Positions 8,539 through 15,968 of a stretch of DNA of 64,000 nt are shown piece by piece (within the stretch, counting starts at the first letter, position 1; every line of letters begins with the position of its first letter). Both the position numbers and the translations under genes were made by a program. The notes beneath the pieces were generated by a model. The model was not told the DNA's origin, ran no database searches, and saw nothing but the letters and a program-made list of their open reading frames with translations. The stretch lies in assembly GCF_023017105.1 (NCBI RefSeq), contig NZ_JALKEV010000017.1, positions 53,109 through 117,108 on the forward strand, in the 5' to 3' direction. The stretch comes from Halalkalibacter sp. APA_J-10(15). Its GTDB lineage: Bacteria; Bacillota; Bacilli; Bacillales; Bacillaceae_D.

Positions 8539-9510
8539 TTATTTTATCGTTTGCAAATGAGCAATCATGTCCTGATCAATCGAAACTCCACTGTTCACTA
8601 ACGCCATTAACGCAGCGCCACTAACAGATGAAAGAATCGGCTCTTGGACCTTGTACGTTTTGCCGTTGTTTTTCTGTAAGACTTCTGTTAACGTTTTTTT
8701 CATATAAGGACTAGTTAAAACACTCCCTATGCATGCGACAGAAACCGAGCTAGAAGAAAAACAAGAGCCTAGAATACCAATTCCAACCGCTAATTGTTCA
8801 ATCGCTCGATCACAGATCCTTCTCGCAAGATCGCTTCCTCCTTCAGCTGCTTCTGTCACTAACGGACCCATTTTTCCAACATATTTATCACGCTCTCTTC
8901 GATCTGCAAGAAACCCTCGCATGCCAAGACTTCTAAGCTGATCTATCGTTCTCAAGTCCCAATAAGATAGCACGTTTTCAATAAATAATTGATCTGATTT
9001 ATTTGTATTTTCTGATAAAACACCAAAAATAGCTTCATATGAAAGAAAACGTGCAGCGCTATATGCATAGTGATGAAAATCATAATTACGAATACTTTTT
9101 CCCATTTCATTTATCGCAAATATGATGGAGCCTGTACCAGAAATGGCTACGATTCCTGGTTTCATTAAAAAAGCTCCTGACTGTGCAACGACAGCATCAT
9201 TCACAATCCACTTTGAACATTCAAGCCCTTCTATTCGAGTGAGTTCATTTGCCCATTTATAATCTTCTTCTGAATCAAGTCCTGCTATTCCCGCAGTAAG
9301 ACCTTTCACATTTTTAACATCAATTGATGCTTGAAATAACGCTTCTTCTATTGCTTGTTGCGCATTAGTAACCGCATTCAAATCTTTTTTAATAGAAGAT
9401 GCTCCTCTCTCAACATAAGACCTCACATTCCCCTCTGTGTCAACAACAACGACACGAGTATGTGATCCTCCTCCATCAATCCCAATGACAGCTTTACATT
9501 GACTAGACAT
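8539..9510 (-). CDS. BadF/BadG-type ATPase, N-acetylglucosamine-kinase-like
   Basis: 323 residues of the ASKHA sugar-kinase fold: phosphate-1 motif IGIDGGGSHTRV (9-20), GIAGLDSEED, nucleotide-binding ISGTGSIIFA (about 122-131) and a C-terminal adenosine motif ILSSVSGAALMAL. This is the BcrAD_BadFG family, whose small stand-alone members are N-acetylglucosamine or related amino-sugar kinases. It probably phosphorylates a recycled or imported hexosamine. The start follows a GGGAG ribosome site. No linked catabolic genes are present. Confidence 0.8.
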   Translation of the reverse strand: MSSQCKAVIGIDGGGSHTRVVVVDTEGNVRSYVERGASSIKKDLNAVTNAQQAIEEALFQASIDVKNVKGLTAGIAGLDSEEDYKWANELTRIEGLECSKWIVNDAVVAQSGAFLMKPGIVAISGTGSIIFAINEMGKSIRNYDFHHYAYSAARFLSYEAIFGVLSENTNKSDQLFIENVLSYWDLRTIDQLRSLGMRGFLADRRERDKYVGKMGPLVTEAAEGGSDLARRICDRAIEQLAVGIGILGSCFSSSSVSVACIGSVLTSPYMKKTLTEVLQKNNGKTYKVQEPILSSVSGAALMALVNSGVSIDQDMIAHLQTIK

Positions 9511-9595
9511 TGCTCACTCTCCCATAAGGAATACATATAAGTAACTTATTCCTATATTATCAATTTTAATATCATTGCAAATAAACGTTACAAGC

Positions 9596-10108
9596 TTAAA
9601 GAGACTTGCCATCAGAAGAGAAGATATACCCTGTACCTGCCCACTCCTCCGTTGTTACTTCTTTAGTCAAAAAATCACCTTGTGTATAGTCCTCAATTAC
9701 ATTTTTCCAAAAATGAAAGGACACCCTATTTTCAGGATGCACAAGTACTTCCCAATTCCCTTTAAATCGATCAAAGACTAAATAAGCGACTTTCGTTCCA
9801 ATACCTTGCTTTCTATATTTCCGCATAACAAAAAACTCAGCTATCGAACGTGATGGTTTTTCCTTTAATACATAGCAATAATCGTTTATTAGGACAAAGC
9901 CTGCAATCTTTTCATCAACTGTAATAAAGAGTGGTACTCTGTCATCTTCAGTCCAATAATGATCAAAATAGCGATAGCCGTAATAGCCGTGCTTATTTAC
10001 ATCATGATTATTAAACTCACTAAAGTCATACTCATAAAATTCGATTAATTGTTTAAGTACAGATTTTTCACTTTCCTCGACTAATTTGATTTGAATATTT
10101 TTGGCCAT
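9596..10108 (-). CDS. GNAT-family N-acetyltransferase
   Basis: 170 residues with the GNAT core: acetyl-CoA loop FVMRKYRKQGIGTKVA and the late motif WEVLVHPENRVSFHFWKNV. The substrate is unknown. GGGAGAATGATC precedes the second ATG, giving 10108 rather than 10114 as the more likely start. It marks the beginning of the small-gene array. Confidence 0.8.
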   Translation of the reverse strand: MAKNIQIKLVEESEKSVLKQLIEFYEYDFSEFNNHDVNKHGYYGYRYFDHYWTEDDRVPLFITVDEKIAGFVLINDYCYVLKEKPSRSIAEFFVMRKYRKQGIGTKVAYLVFDRFKGNWEVLVHPENRVSFHFWKNVIEDYTQGDFLTKEVTTEEWAGTGYIFSSDGKSL

Positions 10109-10189
10109 GATCATTCTCCCTACTCTATTGCTTTCAATAAACGATTAACCATTTTATTTTATTTTTTACAAATTTAAGGGTGTAATAAT

Positions 10190-10291
10190 TCATACACTAA
10201 TGATAGGAATAAAAAAAGCAAAGATTAGAATCCCTAACCCAGCAAATAACCCCTCTACTCCTTTGAAGTATTGCCTCCGTTTGTTGAACAA
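10190..10291 (-). CDS. Possible 33-residue membrane peptide or gene remnant
   Basis: Reading from a TTG at 10291, the frame gives a basic start FNKRRQYFK followed by one strongly hydrophobic segment (GLFAGLGILIFAFFIPIISV) and a stop at 10190. The composition is that of a small membrane protein, but no good ribosome site precedes it. It may be the tail of a longer gene lost upstream. Known family: none recognised. Confidence 0.3.
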   Translation of the reverse strand: MFNKRRQYFKGVEGLFAGLGILIFAFFIPIISV

Positions 10292-10293
10292 GA

Positions 10294-10599
10294 TTATAAA
10301 GCAATCCAGTCATCATAATTTACGTTATGATTGAACTTTGCACTTTCTTTTGCTTCCTCTAAAGTATCGTGATCAAAATCTCCAACAACCTCCCAATTTA
10401 AATCACACGAAAATAAATAATACTCATTCCCTCCTTCATATTTACAGATAGCCATTGCAGTTATTTGTATCTCATCAAATATTTCATTATTTTCATTCAG
10501 TAGTCCTACTGTGCCGTATTCATTAGATATAGAATTTTTCGTGTAAAGAAGAACTTTTGCACCATCCATTTCAGACGGAATTTTCAATTTATTCACCAC
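10294..10599 (-). CDS. Hypothetical protein
   Basis: 101 residues, acidic, no signal peptide or membrane segment. It ends NVNYDDWIAL and has a DTLEEAKESAKF segment typical of small alpha/beta proteins. The start uses GTG with no clear ribosome site. It lies in the small-gene array; I do not recognise a family. Confidence 0.5.
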   Translation of the reverse strand: MVNKLKIPSEMDGAKVLLYTKNSISNEYGTVGLLNENNEIFDEIQITAMAICKYEGGNEYYLFSCDLNWEVVGDFDHDTLEEAKESAKFNHNVNYDDWIAL

Positions 10600-10710
10600 C
10601 AGCTATCAAATTTTTATTGTTGCACTATCCTGCATCTTTAGTTTAACATTATTTTCCTTAACATTGACACGATACAAAATTCCATTTAAACTATTATTAA
10701 AATTATTTGG

Positions 10711-10780
10711 TATGTGTTACTGGCGAATGCGTGGAACACCACGGGGGAAGTACATTTCTATAATGCCGTTCGCCTGGGCA
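10711..10780 (+). promoter_or_regulatory. ZTP (pfl-type) riboswitch aptamer
   Basis: The core of the ZTP/pfl aptamer is present in order: TACTGGCGAA (10718-10727), a hairpin GCGTGG-AACA-CCACG with the conserved purine tract GGGGAA after it (10729-10749), then after a variable linker the hallmark GCCGTTCGCCTGGGCA (10765-10780). GGCG (10722-10725) can pair with CGCC (10771-10774), the known pseudoknot. ZTP/ZMP accumulates when 10-formyl-tetrahydrofolate is short; binding normally prevents termination. A terminator hairpin follows immediately. A TTGACA is visible at 10664-10669, with a loosely spaced TATTAT at 10692. Confidence 0.9.
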
Positions 10781-10815
10781 GAGGTAAGGGATATTTTCCC
10801 TTACCTCTTTATTTT
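10781..10815 (+). terminator. Riboswitch expression-platform terminator
   Basis: GAGGTAAGGG (10781-10790) pairs perfectly with CCCTTACCTC (10798-10807), followed by TTTATTTTTG. It abuts the aptamer's last conserved CCTGGGCA, the usual layout of a ZTP ON switch. Confidence 0.9.
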
Positions 10816-10832
10816 TGAAAGGGGAAATGAAA

Positions 10833-11279
10833 ATGAACAAATCATATCAATTTGACCAGTTTAAAACAGAGCAAATGAAATCTGAATTGGAAAGACAAAC
10901 AAAAAATGTTGAAAGTCATTCGCAAATACTAATGTCTCTATTTTTTGAAAATGGATTATACGGTTCCAAAAAGGTATTAGACGTTGGTTGTGGAACTGGT
11001 GCAAATGAAACCTGTGTGAGTGATGTTAAAATAATCGTTCAAACAAGCGATTATATAAGTGAAAATAGAAAAGAAGCAGACATGCCGATATTATTGAAAC
11101 TTGCTTTGGGAGAGGATGAAGGAAAGCGATTTGTTGGAGAGGGTTTACTAACGGAAAAAGAGCGAATTGATTTAGTTTCTAAAATCATTACTGAATTTTG
11201 CGGAGACCCAAACCGATTTGAGTCATGTTCATTCATGTATGCATTTGGAAGAAAAAAAGTAAGGAATTGTATTAAATAA
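10833..11279 (+). pseudogene. SAM-dependent methyltransferase with its core deleted
   Basis: The frame starts well (GAAAGGGG then ATG at 10833) and runs through class I methyltransferase motif I, VLDVGCGTGAN. It then jumps directly to a C-terminal region (ADMPILLKLALGEDEGKRF ... SFMYAFGRKK) typical of the end of such enzymes. About 100-150 residues of the Rossmann core are missing, so 148 residues remain where about 270-290 are expected. The deletion happens to be in frame. It is controlled by the ZTP riboswitch upstream. Activity is very unlikely. Confidence 0.75.
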
Positions 11280-11306
11280 CCGTTCTCAATTTGAGACGGT
11301 TATTTT
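11277..11306 (+). terminator. Terminator after the methyltransferase remnant
   Basis: AACCGTTCTC pairs with GAGACGGTT (one bulge) around an ATTT loop and is followed by ATTTTG. Confidence 0.6.
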
Positions 11307-11400
11307 GAAGAGTATGGTGATTTTTATAAGTTTCTCGACTAGCTATTCTGCTTCTCAAATGTAAAGCAATTTAATCTAAGAACTATGACCTTTTTTTAAA

Positions 11401-11420
11401 AACGCACCCGTTCGTATGAT
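11401..11420 (+). repeat. Array spacer repeat, right arm (copy 1)
   Basis: AACGCACCCGTTCGTATGAT. The same 20-mer with two changes is at 13386-13405. The matching left arm may be the CTATTCTGCTTCTC at 11343-11356. Confidence 0.55.
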
Positions 11421-11584
11421 TAATCAAATCATTTTGACGATAAAAAAGAGCTCCTTATTATTAGAAACTAGAAGTACTTGACTGCCTCTGCTTGTGTACC
11501 AAAAAGGAGTTCACTATCATTGATTTTATCTCCACTTTTACAGGCAAATAACAATGTAATTAAGGACATAGATAGCCTTTTCAT
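11405..11584 (-). pseudogene. Broken paralogue of the lipoprotein at 17564-18040
   Basis: Starting at ATG 11584, the minus strand reads MKRLSMSLITLLFACKSGD, a lipoprotein signal and lipobox LFAC, then continues NDSELLFGTQAEAVKYF and stops. This parallels MKRLFMSFISLVLLFGC and MFFDTQTEAFNYF of the intact protein at 17564-18040. After the stop, DNA encoding ELFFYRQNDLI matches that protein's QIFFYRQNDLI, so an internal part has been lost and the rest is truncated. Confidence 0.75.
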
Positions 11585-11603
11585 CTTTCATCTTCCTTCA
11601 TAC

Positions 11604-11738
11604 TTAAAACGAATATGTACCATCGTGTCTTCTTTGCAGTAAAACCTCACTTTGTTCATTTAATATGATTACAACTGAACCAGGTAAAATAATAGGTCTT
11701 TGTCCTACGTACTGACGTAAGTATTTATAATATTCCAT
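11604..11738 (-). pseudogene. Truncated NUDIX hydrolase (N-terminal 44 residues)
   Basis: After GGGGAGG the ATG at 11738 opens a frame MEYYKYLRQYVGQRPIILPG, then VVIILNEQSEVLLQRRHDG, the characteristic N-terminus of Bacillus NUDIX hydrolases of the YjhB-like type. It stops at 11604, before the Nudix box (GX5EX7REUXEEXGU), so no catalytic motif remains. It is directly followed by the lipoprotein remnant at 11405-11584. Confidence 0.75.
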
Positions 11739-11767
11739 TTATCCTCCCCACCTTATACGAAAAATGA

Positions 11768-11899
11768 TCATTGCTTTTCCTTTATTTCCTTTAACAATTC
11801 AATGATTTCTTCATTTTGCTTATATGCTTTCCGAAGTTGTCCTTCTATCGATATAATAGCAAAAATCATTATAATAATTCCAATTAACACCAACAACAT
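11768..11899 (-). CDS. 43-residue membrane protein with a charged tail
   Basis: An AGGGGGAG ribosome site precedes the ATG at 11899. The protein has one N-terminal transmembrane helix (LLVLIGIIIMIFAIISIEG) followed by a charged, coiled-coil-like tail (QNEEIIELLKEIKEKQ). It is similar in design to the 58-residue protein at 12118-12294. The family is unknown; such small proteins often sit at the membrane as regulators, which here is only inference. Confidence 0.65.
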   Translation of the reverse strand: MLLVLIGIIIMIFAIISIEGQLRKAYKQNEEIIELLKEIKEKQ

Positions 11900-12068
11900 C
11901 TCCCCCTAATGATCTTTGAAACACAGTTACTATTCCTAGCCACTTATTTGCTTTTATTTTAAATAACCAAACGGAAGAGATAGTACATAGAATCAACGTA
12001 CATACTAAAGTAAGGTAAACAGCAACATCCAGGAATAACACCTCCGATCTACATATACTTTTCTGCAC
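11820..12068 (-). CDS. Possible small membrane protein (uncertain)
   Basis: The frame contains a hydrophobic segment (DVAVYLTLVCTLILCTISSVW) followed by FKIKANKWLGIVTVFQRS, plausible for a small membrane protein. The frame overlaps the start of the better supported 43-residue gene in another frame. A GGAGGTG ribosome site lies inside it, too close to the candidate GTG start. The last ~30 residues look non-coding. It may be a frameshifted remnant. Confidence 0.3.
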   Translation of the reverse strand: MQKSICRSEVLFLDVAVYLTLVCTLILCTISSVWLFKIKANKWLGIVTVFQRSLGGDVVGVNWNYYNDFCYYIDRRTTSESI

Positions 12069-12117
12069 GTATTCTTATACTATATTTTCAAAAAACAGAG
12101 GCTACTAACATAAAAAA

Positions 12118-12294
12118 TTAACTCCGATACTCCCTGTCACTCATTTCCTCTAATTTCTTACTAATATGATCTAATTTTTTTAGCATTAACAAATCATTAT
12201 GATTCTTGGCTCTTAAATGTCTTAAAACCGTAATCAAGAAATAGATGATAAACCCATAAAACATTAACGTAAAAATCAAACTTACAATGCCCAT
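12118..12294 (-). CDS. 58-residue membrane protein with coiled-coil tail
   Basis: GGAGGGG precedes the ATG at 12294. One transmembrane helix (SLIFTLMFYGFIIYFLITVL) is followed by a basic turn (RHLRAKNH) and an amphipathic heptad-like tail (LLMLKKLDHISKKLEEM). The layout is the same as in the 43-residue neighbour. The family is not recognised. Confidence 0.65.
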   Translation of the reverse strand: MGIVSLIFTLMFYGFIIYFLITVLRHLRAKNHNDLLMLKKLDHISKKLEEMSDREYRS

Positions 12295-12378
12295 AGGACC
12301 CCTCCAGAAAATCGTTACCTTTAATTTGAAACGATTACAATTGTTCTAATTAACGTAATTTCATCTCTACTTTCATTC

Positions 12379-12801
12379 CTATAAATCCTTCTTCAAATAA
12401 TAATGTTTATGATCTCTTCCTACATTATCTAAAGTTCCAAACACCGTATAACCATGCTTTTCATAAAAGCCTAACGCTTGAAAGCTTAAAGTATCCAACT
12501 TAATAAAATCACATTGCTTTTCTAAAGCTATCTTCTCTGCTTTTAATAATAATTTAGTTCCATATCCCTGTGCCCTTATATCTTCATCAACAATTAAATG
12601 ATAAATTTCTAGCCAATTCCAACAAATTGAAGCAATTAATCCACCATGTACTATACCTTTATCATCCTTAATGAATAAACCTATATCTTCGTATCTATTG
12701 CCCAAGTCCTTTGGAAAATGCTTTAAATTATAGTTATAAAGGCTGTCGTCAACATACTGTTTAGCTTCTCTATCTAATTCTTTCATAATTTTTAAACCCA
12801 C
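12379..12801 (-). CDS. GNAT-family N-acetyltransferase
   Basis: 140 residues with GNAT motifs: acetyl-CoA-binding VDEDIRAQGYGTKLLLKAE and C-terminal ALGFYEKHGYTVFGTLD. The start is a GTG at 12801, seven bases after AGGGGG; an ATG five codons later is possible. It belongs to the common GNAT branch with DTLSFQALGFYEKHGY. Substrate unknown. It is one of several acetyltransferases in this array. Confidence 0.8.
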   Translation of the reverse strand: MGLKIMKELDREAKQYVDDSLYNYNLKHFPKDLGNRYEDIGLFIKDDKGIVHGGLIASICWNWLEIYHLIVDEDIRAQGYGTKLLLKAEKIALEKQCDFIKLDTLSFQALGFYEKHGYTVFGTLDNVGRDHKHYYLKKDL

Positions 12802-12819
12802 TGCATAGCCCCCTCTTTT

Positions 12820-13184
12820 CTAGTACCTAATTGCTTCACTTTTCTTTTTTTGCACTTGTTTTATATAAAACGTAAAATAGCCGATTGCTCCTACTATGAA
12901 AGAAATAATGATACCAAGTCCAATTAACTGTTTATTGACAGGTGAATGATCATCAGGTAACCACAAGATGTACAAAACGAGATAGATCACTAATGAATAC
13001 AACATATAAGAATGTATCTTTTGTTTCACCACTACATTTTTCTGATCATCATGCTCATTTTTTTCGCTAGAATGGTCATCGTTATGACAGAAATAATAGC
13101 AATCAATGAAGCTGAACCGATAAATATGGTAAAGTTCATCGAGCTCTGCATAATCCAATGTTCTAAAACATTAAAAAATATCAA
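12820..13184 (-). pseudogene. Frameshifted small two- to three-helix membrane protein
   Basis: GGAGGT (complement at 13191-13196) precedes a TTG at 13184. That frame encodes NVLEHWIMQSSMNFTIFIGS and a hydrophobic segment, then MSMMIRKM and a stop. Just after an A5 run near the stop, the other frame continues sensibly as VVVKQKIHSYMLYSLVIYLV with two more membrane segments to 12820. A single-base indel in the A-run would rejoin them. It is either a pseudogene or a sequencing error; a full-length protein would be about 120 residues. Confidence 0.6.
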
Positions 13185-13332
13185 TTGCACACCTCCTTAT
13201 TTCCAACTGAACATCCAATATATTCTATTATATATGTACATTTTCTATTTTAACATTAATTCCCTTTAGTTGTTGTATGTTTTTTAATGGAAGACTCTGT
13301 TAGTGTATGATGTTGACTTTTATACTAAAAAT

Positions 13333-13356
13333 GGACTTCCAAAATCAAGGAAGTCC
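13333..13356 (-). terminator. Terminator of the 82-residue hypothetical gene
   Basis: GGACTTCC / GGAAGTCC (13333-13340 and 13349-13356); read on the minus strand it is followed by ATTTTTAG. Confidence 0.65.
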
Positions 13357-13385
13357 TTTAAATGTATCTAATCACTTGTTTAATT

Positions 13386-13405
13386 AACGCACCCGTTCGT
13401 ACAAT
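13386..13405 (+). repeat. Array spacer repeat, right arm (copy 2)
   Basis: AACGCACCCGTTCGTACAAT, 18/20 identical to 11401-11420 and similar to the right arms elsewhere in the array. Confidence 0.6.
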
Positions 13406-13414
13406 AAAACTAGG

Positions 13415-13663
13415 CTAACCTAAATAGACAGTTTTGCCATTTTCCCTTTTGGCACGAATGATGATTTTTCCTGCAACTTGTTCTGGATTTTTATAATCCT
13501 TCTCTACTTCTTCAAATTGTGTATTTATTAATTCTTCTAACTCACCTAATGTTGTATCTTTGGAAAGTTTATGCACACCCATTCGTTCAACACCTTTAAA
13601 GGCATTTTCCACACCTTGTGCTTCAATCTCTCCAAATGCTTTAACTTCAATTTCTACCTTCAT
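13415..13663 (-). CDS. Hypothetical 82-residue protein
   Basis: A strong AGGGAGG site precedes the ATG at 13663. The protein begins MKVEIEVKAFGEIEAQG, has a helical LGELEELINTQFEEVEKDY section, and ends with beta-like KIIIRAKRENGKTVYLG. It is soluble and acidic. I do not recognise a family. It is flanked by array repeats on both sides, so it forms a single-gene unit. Confidence 0.6.
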   Translation of the reverse strand: MKVEIEVKAFGEIEAQGVENAFKGVERMGVHKLSKDTTLGELEELINTQFEEVEKDYKNPEQVAGKIIIRAKRENGKTVYLG

Positions 13664-13710
13664 ATTGTTCCCTCCCTAAAAACGCCTCTAATTAAATTTG
13701 AGACATATTC

Positions 13711-13776
13711 ACTCGTTAGTTCCGTAATCGAAGTGACATACCTCTTATTCAACAATCGCCCCTGTTAGTTGTATAC
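13711..13776 (+). repeat. Array spacer repeat (copy 3)
   Basis: Left arm ACTCGTTAGTTCCG (13711 on) and right arm TTCAACAATCGCCCCTGTTA (13748 on). Right arm agrees with the consensus AACAATCGCNCCCGTTA. Confidence 0.65.
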
Positions 13777-14325
13777 ATTAAATTCAGTTTTAAGGATTCC
13801 ACAATAAACAAGGTCTATATAATCGTTTTCTTTTATTACATGCTCTCTTAAAATGCCTTCTTTTTTCATGCCTATTTTCTCAATAACTTTTCCTGAAGCT
13901 AGATTGGATTGAAAGTAACGAGCAAATACTTTATGGTATTGCTTTTCAACAAAAGCAAATTCGAGTATAGCTTTAGCCGCCTCGGTAGCATAGCCATTTC
14001 CCCAATGTTTTTCTCCAACCCAATAAGCAATCTCTCCATTATTAAACCCTTGATTTCTTGTCAATGCAACTGCTCCAAATAATTTCCCTGTAACCTTATC
14101 AGTTATCGCAAATTCATATGATTTATCATCATTAAAGTTATCAAGGTGATTTTTCATCCATGATAAAGCATCCTCTATGGAATATGGATACGGTAAATAT
14201 AGTGTGTTCTTATACAGATTGTAGTTGTCACAAAGTTCGGCAACCTCTGTTGCATCCGTTTCTTTAAATAATCTTAGAAGTAACCTATTGGTTTCAATCG
14301 TTTTTTCCGTTTTACAGTATTTCAT
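13765..14325 (-). CDS. RimJ/RimL-type GNAT N-acetyltransferase
   Basis: 186 residues of the Acetyltransf_3 (RimJ/RimL) family: TNRLLLRLFKETDATEVAEL near the N-terminus, acetyl-CoA motif VGEKHWGNGYATEAAKAILE, and C-terminal NLASGKVIEKIGMKKEGILR. Relatives acetylate protein N-termini or small amines; the substrate here is unknown. It lies between repeat copies 3 and 4. Confidence 0.85.
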   Translation of the reverse strand: MKYCKTEKTIETNRLLLRLFKETDATEVAELCDNYNLYKNTLYLPYPYSIEDALSWMKNHLDNFNDDKSYEFAITDKVTGKLFGAVALTRNQGFNNGEIAYWVGEKHWGNGYATEAAKAILEFAFVEKQYHKVFARYFQSNLASGKVIEKIGMKKEGILREHVIKENDYIDLVYCGILKTEFNVYN

Positions 14326-14366
14326 TATTCCCCCAAAAAATAACGTTTTTATATACTCTTGTTCAA

Positions 14367-14450
14367 GTATTCTGCTTCGTTAGCGCAAGGAGAAACTGTC
14401 TCAAGGACAACTCCAGTTATTCCACTAAAGCTCCCGTTACTTTAATAAGG
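14367..14450 (+). repeat. Array spacer repeat (copy 4)
   Basis: Left arm TATTCTGCTTCGTTAGCGCA (14369 on), right arm CTCCCGTTACTTTAATAAGG (14431-14450). About 45 bp separate the GTTA cores. Both arms share GC-N-CGTTA in direct orientation. Confidence 0.7.
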
Positions 14451-14455
14451 TTTTA

Positions 14456-14764
14456 CTAACTTTCAGCCCACTCTTTAAAGGTATTTAAAATTTCCTCTAA
14501 ATTTCCTGAACCGCCATACCCAAAGAAGTGGTAGCCATCTCGTTCTTTATGATAATCAATCTTACAATGGAGCCAATTGTTGGTATCCCGTTCAATATTA
14601 ACAGTCTCAAAAGACTTATATCTTAAATCTGTATTTTCAATGCTAATCGTTACGCTCCATCCTGGATTGTCTAATGTTTCAATTCTAACTCCAAATTCAT
14701 GCTCCCAATCGCCATTACATTGTGACGAATACCATCGTTCAACCCAATTTAAAGTTCCCATCAT
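14456..14764 (-). CDS. Imm53-family immunity protein
   Basis: 102 residues matching the polymorphic-toxin immunity family Imm53: WVERWYSSQCNGDWEHEFGV, then ETLDNPGWSVTI, DTNNWLHCKI and GGSGNLEEILNTFKEWA. These features (WY..QC.GDWEH, LDNPGW, GNLEEIL..F..W) are the family signature. No toxin gene is adjacent, so it may be an orphan immunity gene protecting against a neighbour's toxin. It sits between array repeats as a single unit. Confidence 0.8.
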   Translation of the reverse strand: MMGTLNWVERWYSSQCNGDWEHEFGVRIETLDNPGWSVTISIENTDLRYKSFETVNIERDTNNWLHCKIDYHKERDGYHFFGYGGSGNLEEILNTFKEWAES

Positions 14765-14784
14765 TCACCACCATACGATTTTGT

Positions 14785-14818
14785 TTATTGAAGAATCGCT
14801 ACCCGTTAATTTGAGTAT
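14785..14818 (+). repeat. Array spacer repeat, right arm (copy 5)
   Basis: TTATTGAAGAATCGCTACCC followed by GTTAATTTGAGTA. Only the right arm is clear here. Confidence 0.55.
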
Positions 14819-14859
14819 ACTCCTTCACAATTTTCTAAGAGGACAGCTAACAAAATATT

Positions 14860-15285
14860 TTACTTATCTCCATTTATTAGTGTTACAACCTCATCCAAAT
14901 CGGTGGATTGGAGAACAATCCCTGACTCATCTAATACCAAGAAAGTAGGGAGTTCTTTAATACCCAGTATTTCTTTTTCCTCTGAATTCAAAGAATTTGT
15001 TTTTAATGTTAATTGATTCACATTATCCATTTCTAATGTTTTCTGCAATTCATCGTACTTGTCACGTTGCCTTGCACCTTCACTAATTTCTTCAGAGTCT
15101 AATGAACCATCATAAAACTCGAAGAAAGCATACAGGTTGTACTCTTTATCGTCACCCATACTAGGTTTTACTTCTCGAAGCAACTCCAGTTTTTTTACGT
15201 CTTCTTTTGTCATTGTATCTCCTGATTCACAACCTACAATCAAACCCAAACTTAACAACATTAAAATTAAATATTTCAAATAATA
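14860..15285 (-). CDS. Small lipoprotein, possibly thioredoxin-like
   Basis: AGGAGG followed by six bases and TTG places the start at 15285, giving a clean lipoprotein signal MKYLILMLLSLGLIVGC with the lipid cysteine at residue 17. The mature part ends with GIKELPTFLVLDESGIVLQS, which resembles the cis-Pro strand of thioredoxin-like folds, but no CXXC is visible. The mature part of about 125 residues is surface-anchored. Function unknown. Confidence 0.65.
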   Translation of the reverse strand, partial: YYLKYLILMLLSLGLIVGCESGDTMTKEDVKKLELLREVKPSMGDDKEYNLYAFFEFYDGSLDSEEISEGARQRDKYDELQKTLEMDNVNQLTLKTNSLNSEEKEILGIKELPTFLVLDESGIVLQSTDLDEVVTLINGDK

Positions 15286-15360
15286 CCTCCTCATCCATAT
15301 CATAATGACACCTTAACATAATACGGAATTCAATTGGTTATTTTATGGATGCTTTATTGC

Positions 15361-15433
15361 GCTAACCTGCCAGTTAATGCAAGAAACGAAGTGGCAGACA
15401 TTTTAAACAATCGCTCCCCTTTAATGACATAAG
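15361..15433 (+). repeat. Array spacer repeat (copy 6)
   Basis: Left arm GCTAACCTGCCAGTTAATGC (15361-15380), right arm TTTTAAACAATCGCTCCCCT followed by TTAATGACATAAG (15401-15433). Confidence 0.7.
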
Positions 15434-15437
15434 CCTA

Positions 15438-15968
15438 TTAAAAAAAATCGTTTAACAATTTATCTGTTGTAAGTATTGTGGCAAATTCTTCGTGCAATGT
15501 AGCTAGAGATATATTATGAATAGTTGCTGCATCATAATATATCTCATTTTGGTCCTTCATACCAAAGGCAGCTGTTGCATCTGAAATCAGGTATGTATCG
15601 AAACCTAAGTTACCACTCATCCTTGTAGTTGTTGATACACAATGAGGTGTAGTTAAACCAGTGATTACAACTGTTGTAACTTCATTTGCTTTTAGAAGCT
15701 CTTCTAAATTTGTACCAATAAAGCTACTGTTTGCTTTCTTATTTATTATTACTTCTTTATCAATAGGTTCAACGATTTCTTTTATAGCGAATCCCTCATT
15801 TTTAGGATGAAATACTGAATTAGGATTATCAGCAACGTAAGCATTAATTCTATTCAATTTCATATGATTAAATCCACTTTCAATTGCACTAATTAATGCT
15901 TCTTTCATATATCCTTGGCCCCAATATTCGTGCCATAAATCATAGTCTATTTCAGCAATATTATTCAT
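15438..15968 (-). pseudogene. Chimera: C-terminal GNAT piece fused to C-terminal isochorismatase piece
   Basis: Residues 1 to about 50 (YDLWHEYWGQGYMKEALISA ... LNRINAYVADNPNSV) are the second half of a RimJ-type acetyltransferase. From FHPKNEGFAIKEIVEP onward the sequence is the second half of an isochorismatase-family cysteine hydrolase: KKANSSFIGTNLEELL, the catalytic-cysteine motif GLTTPHCVSTTTRMSGN and SDATAAF. The catalytic Asp of the isochorismatase N-terminus is missing. The first half of the acetyltransferase is in the next frame upstream (15965-16204). Two genes were joined by a deletion. Confidence 0.8.
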
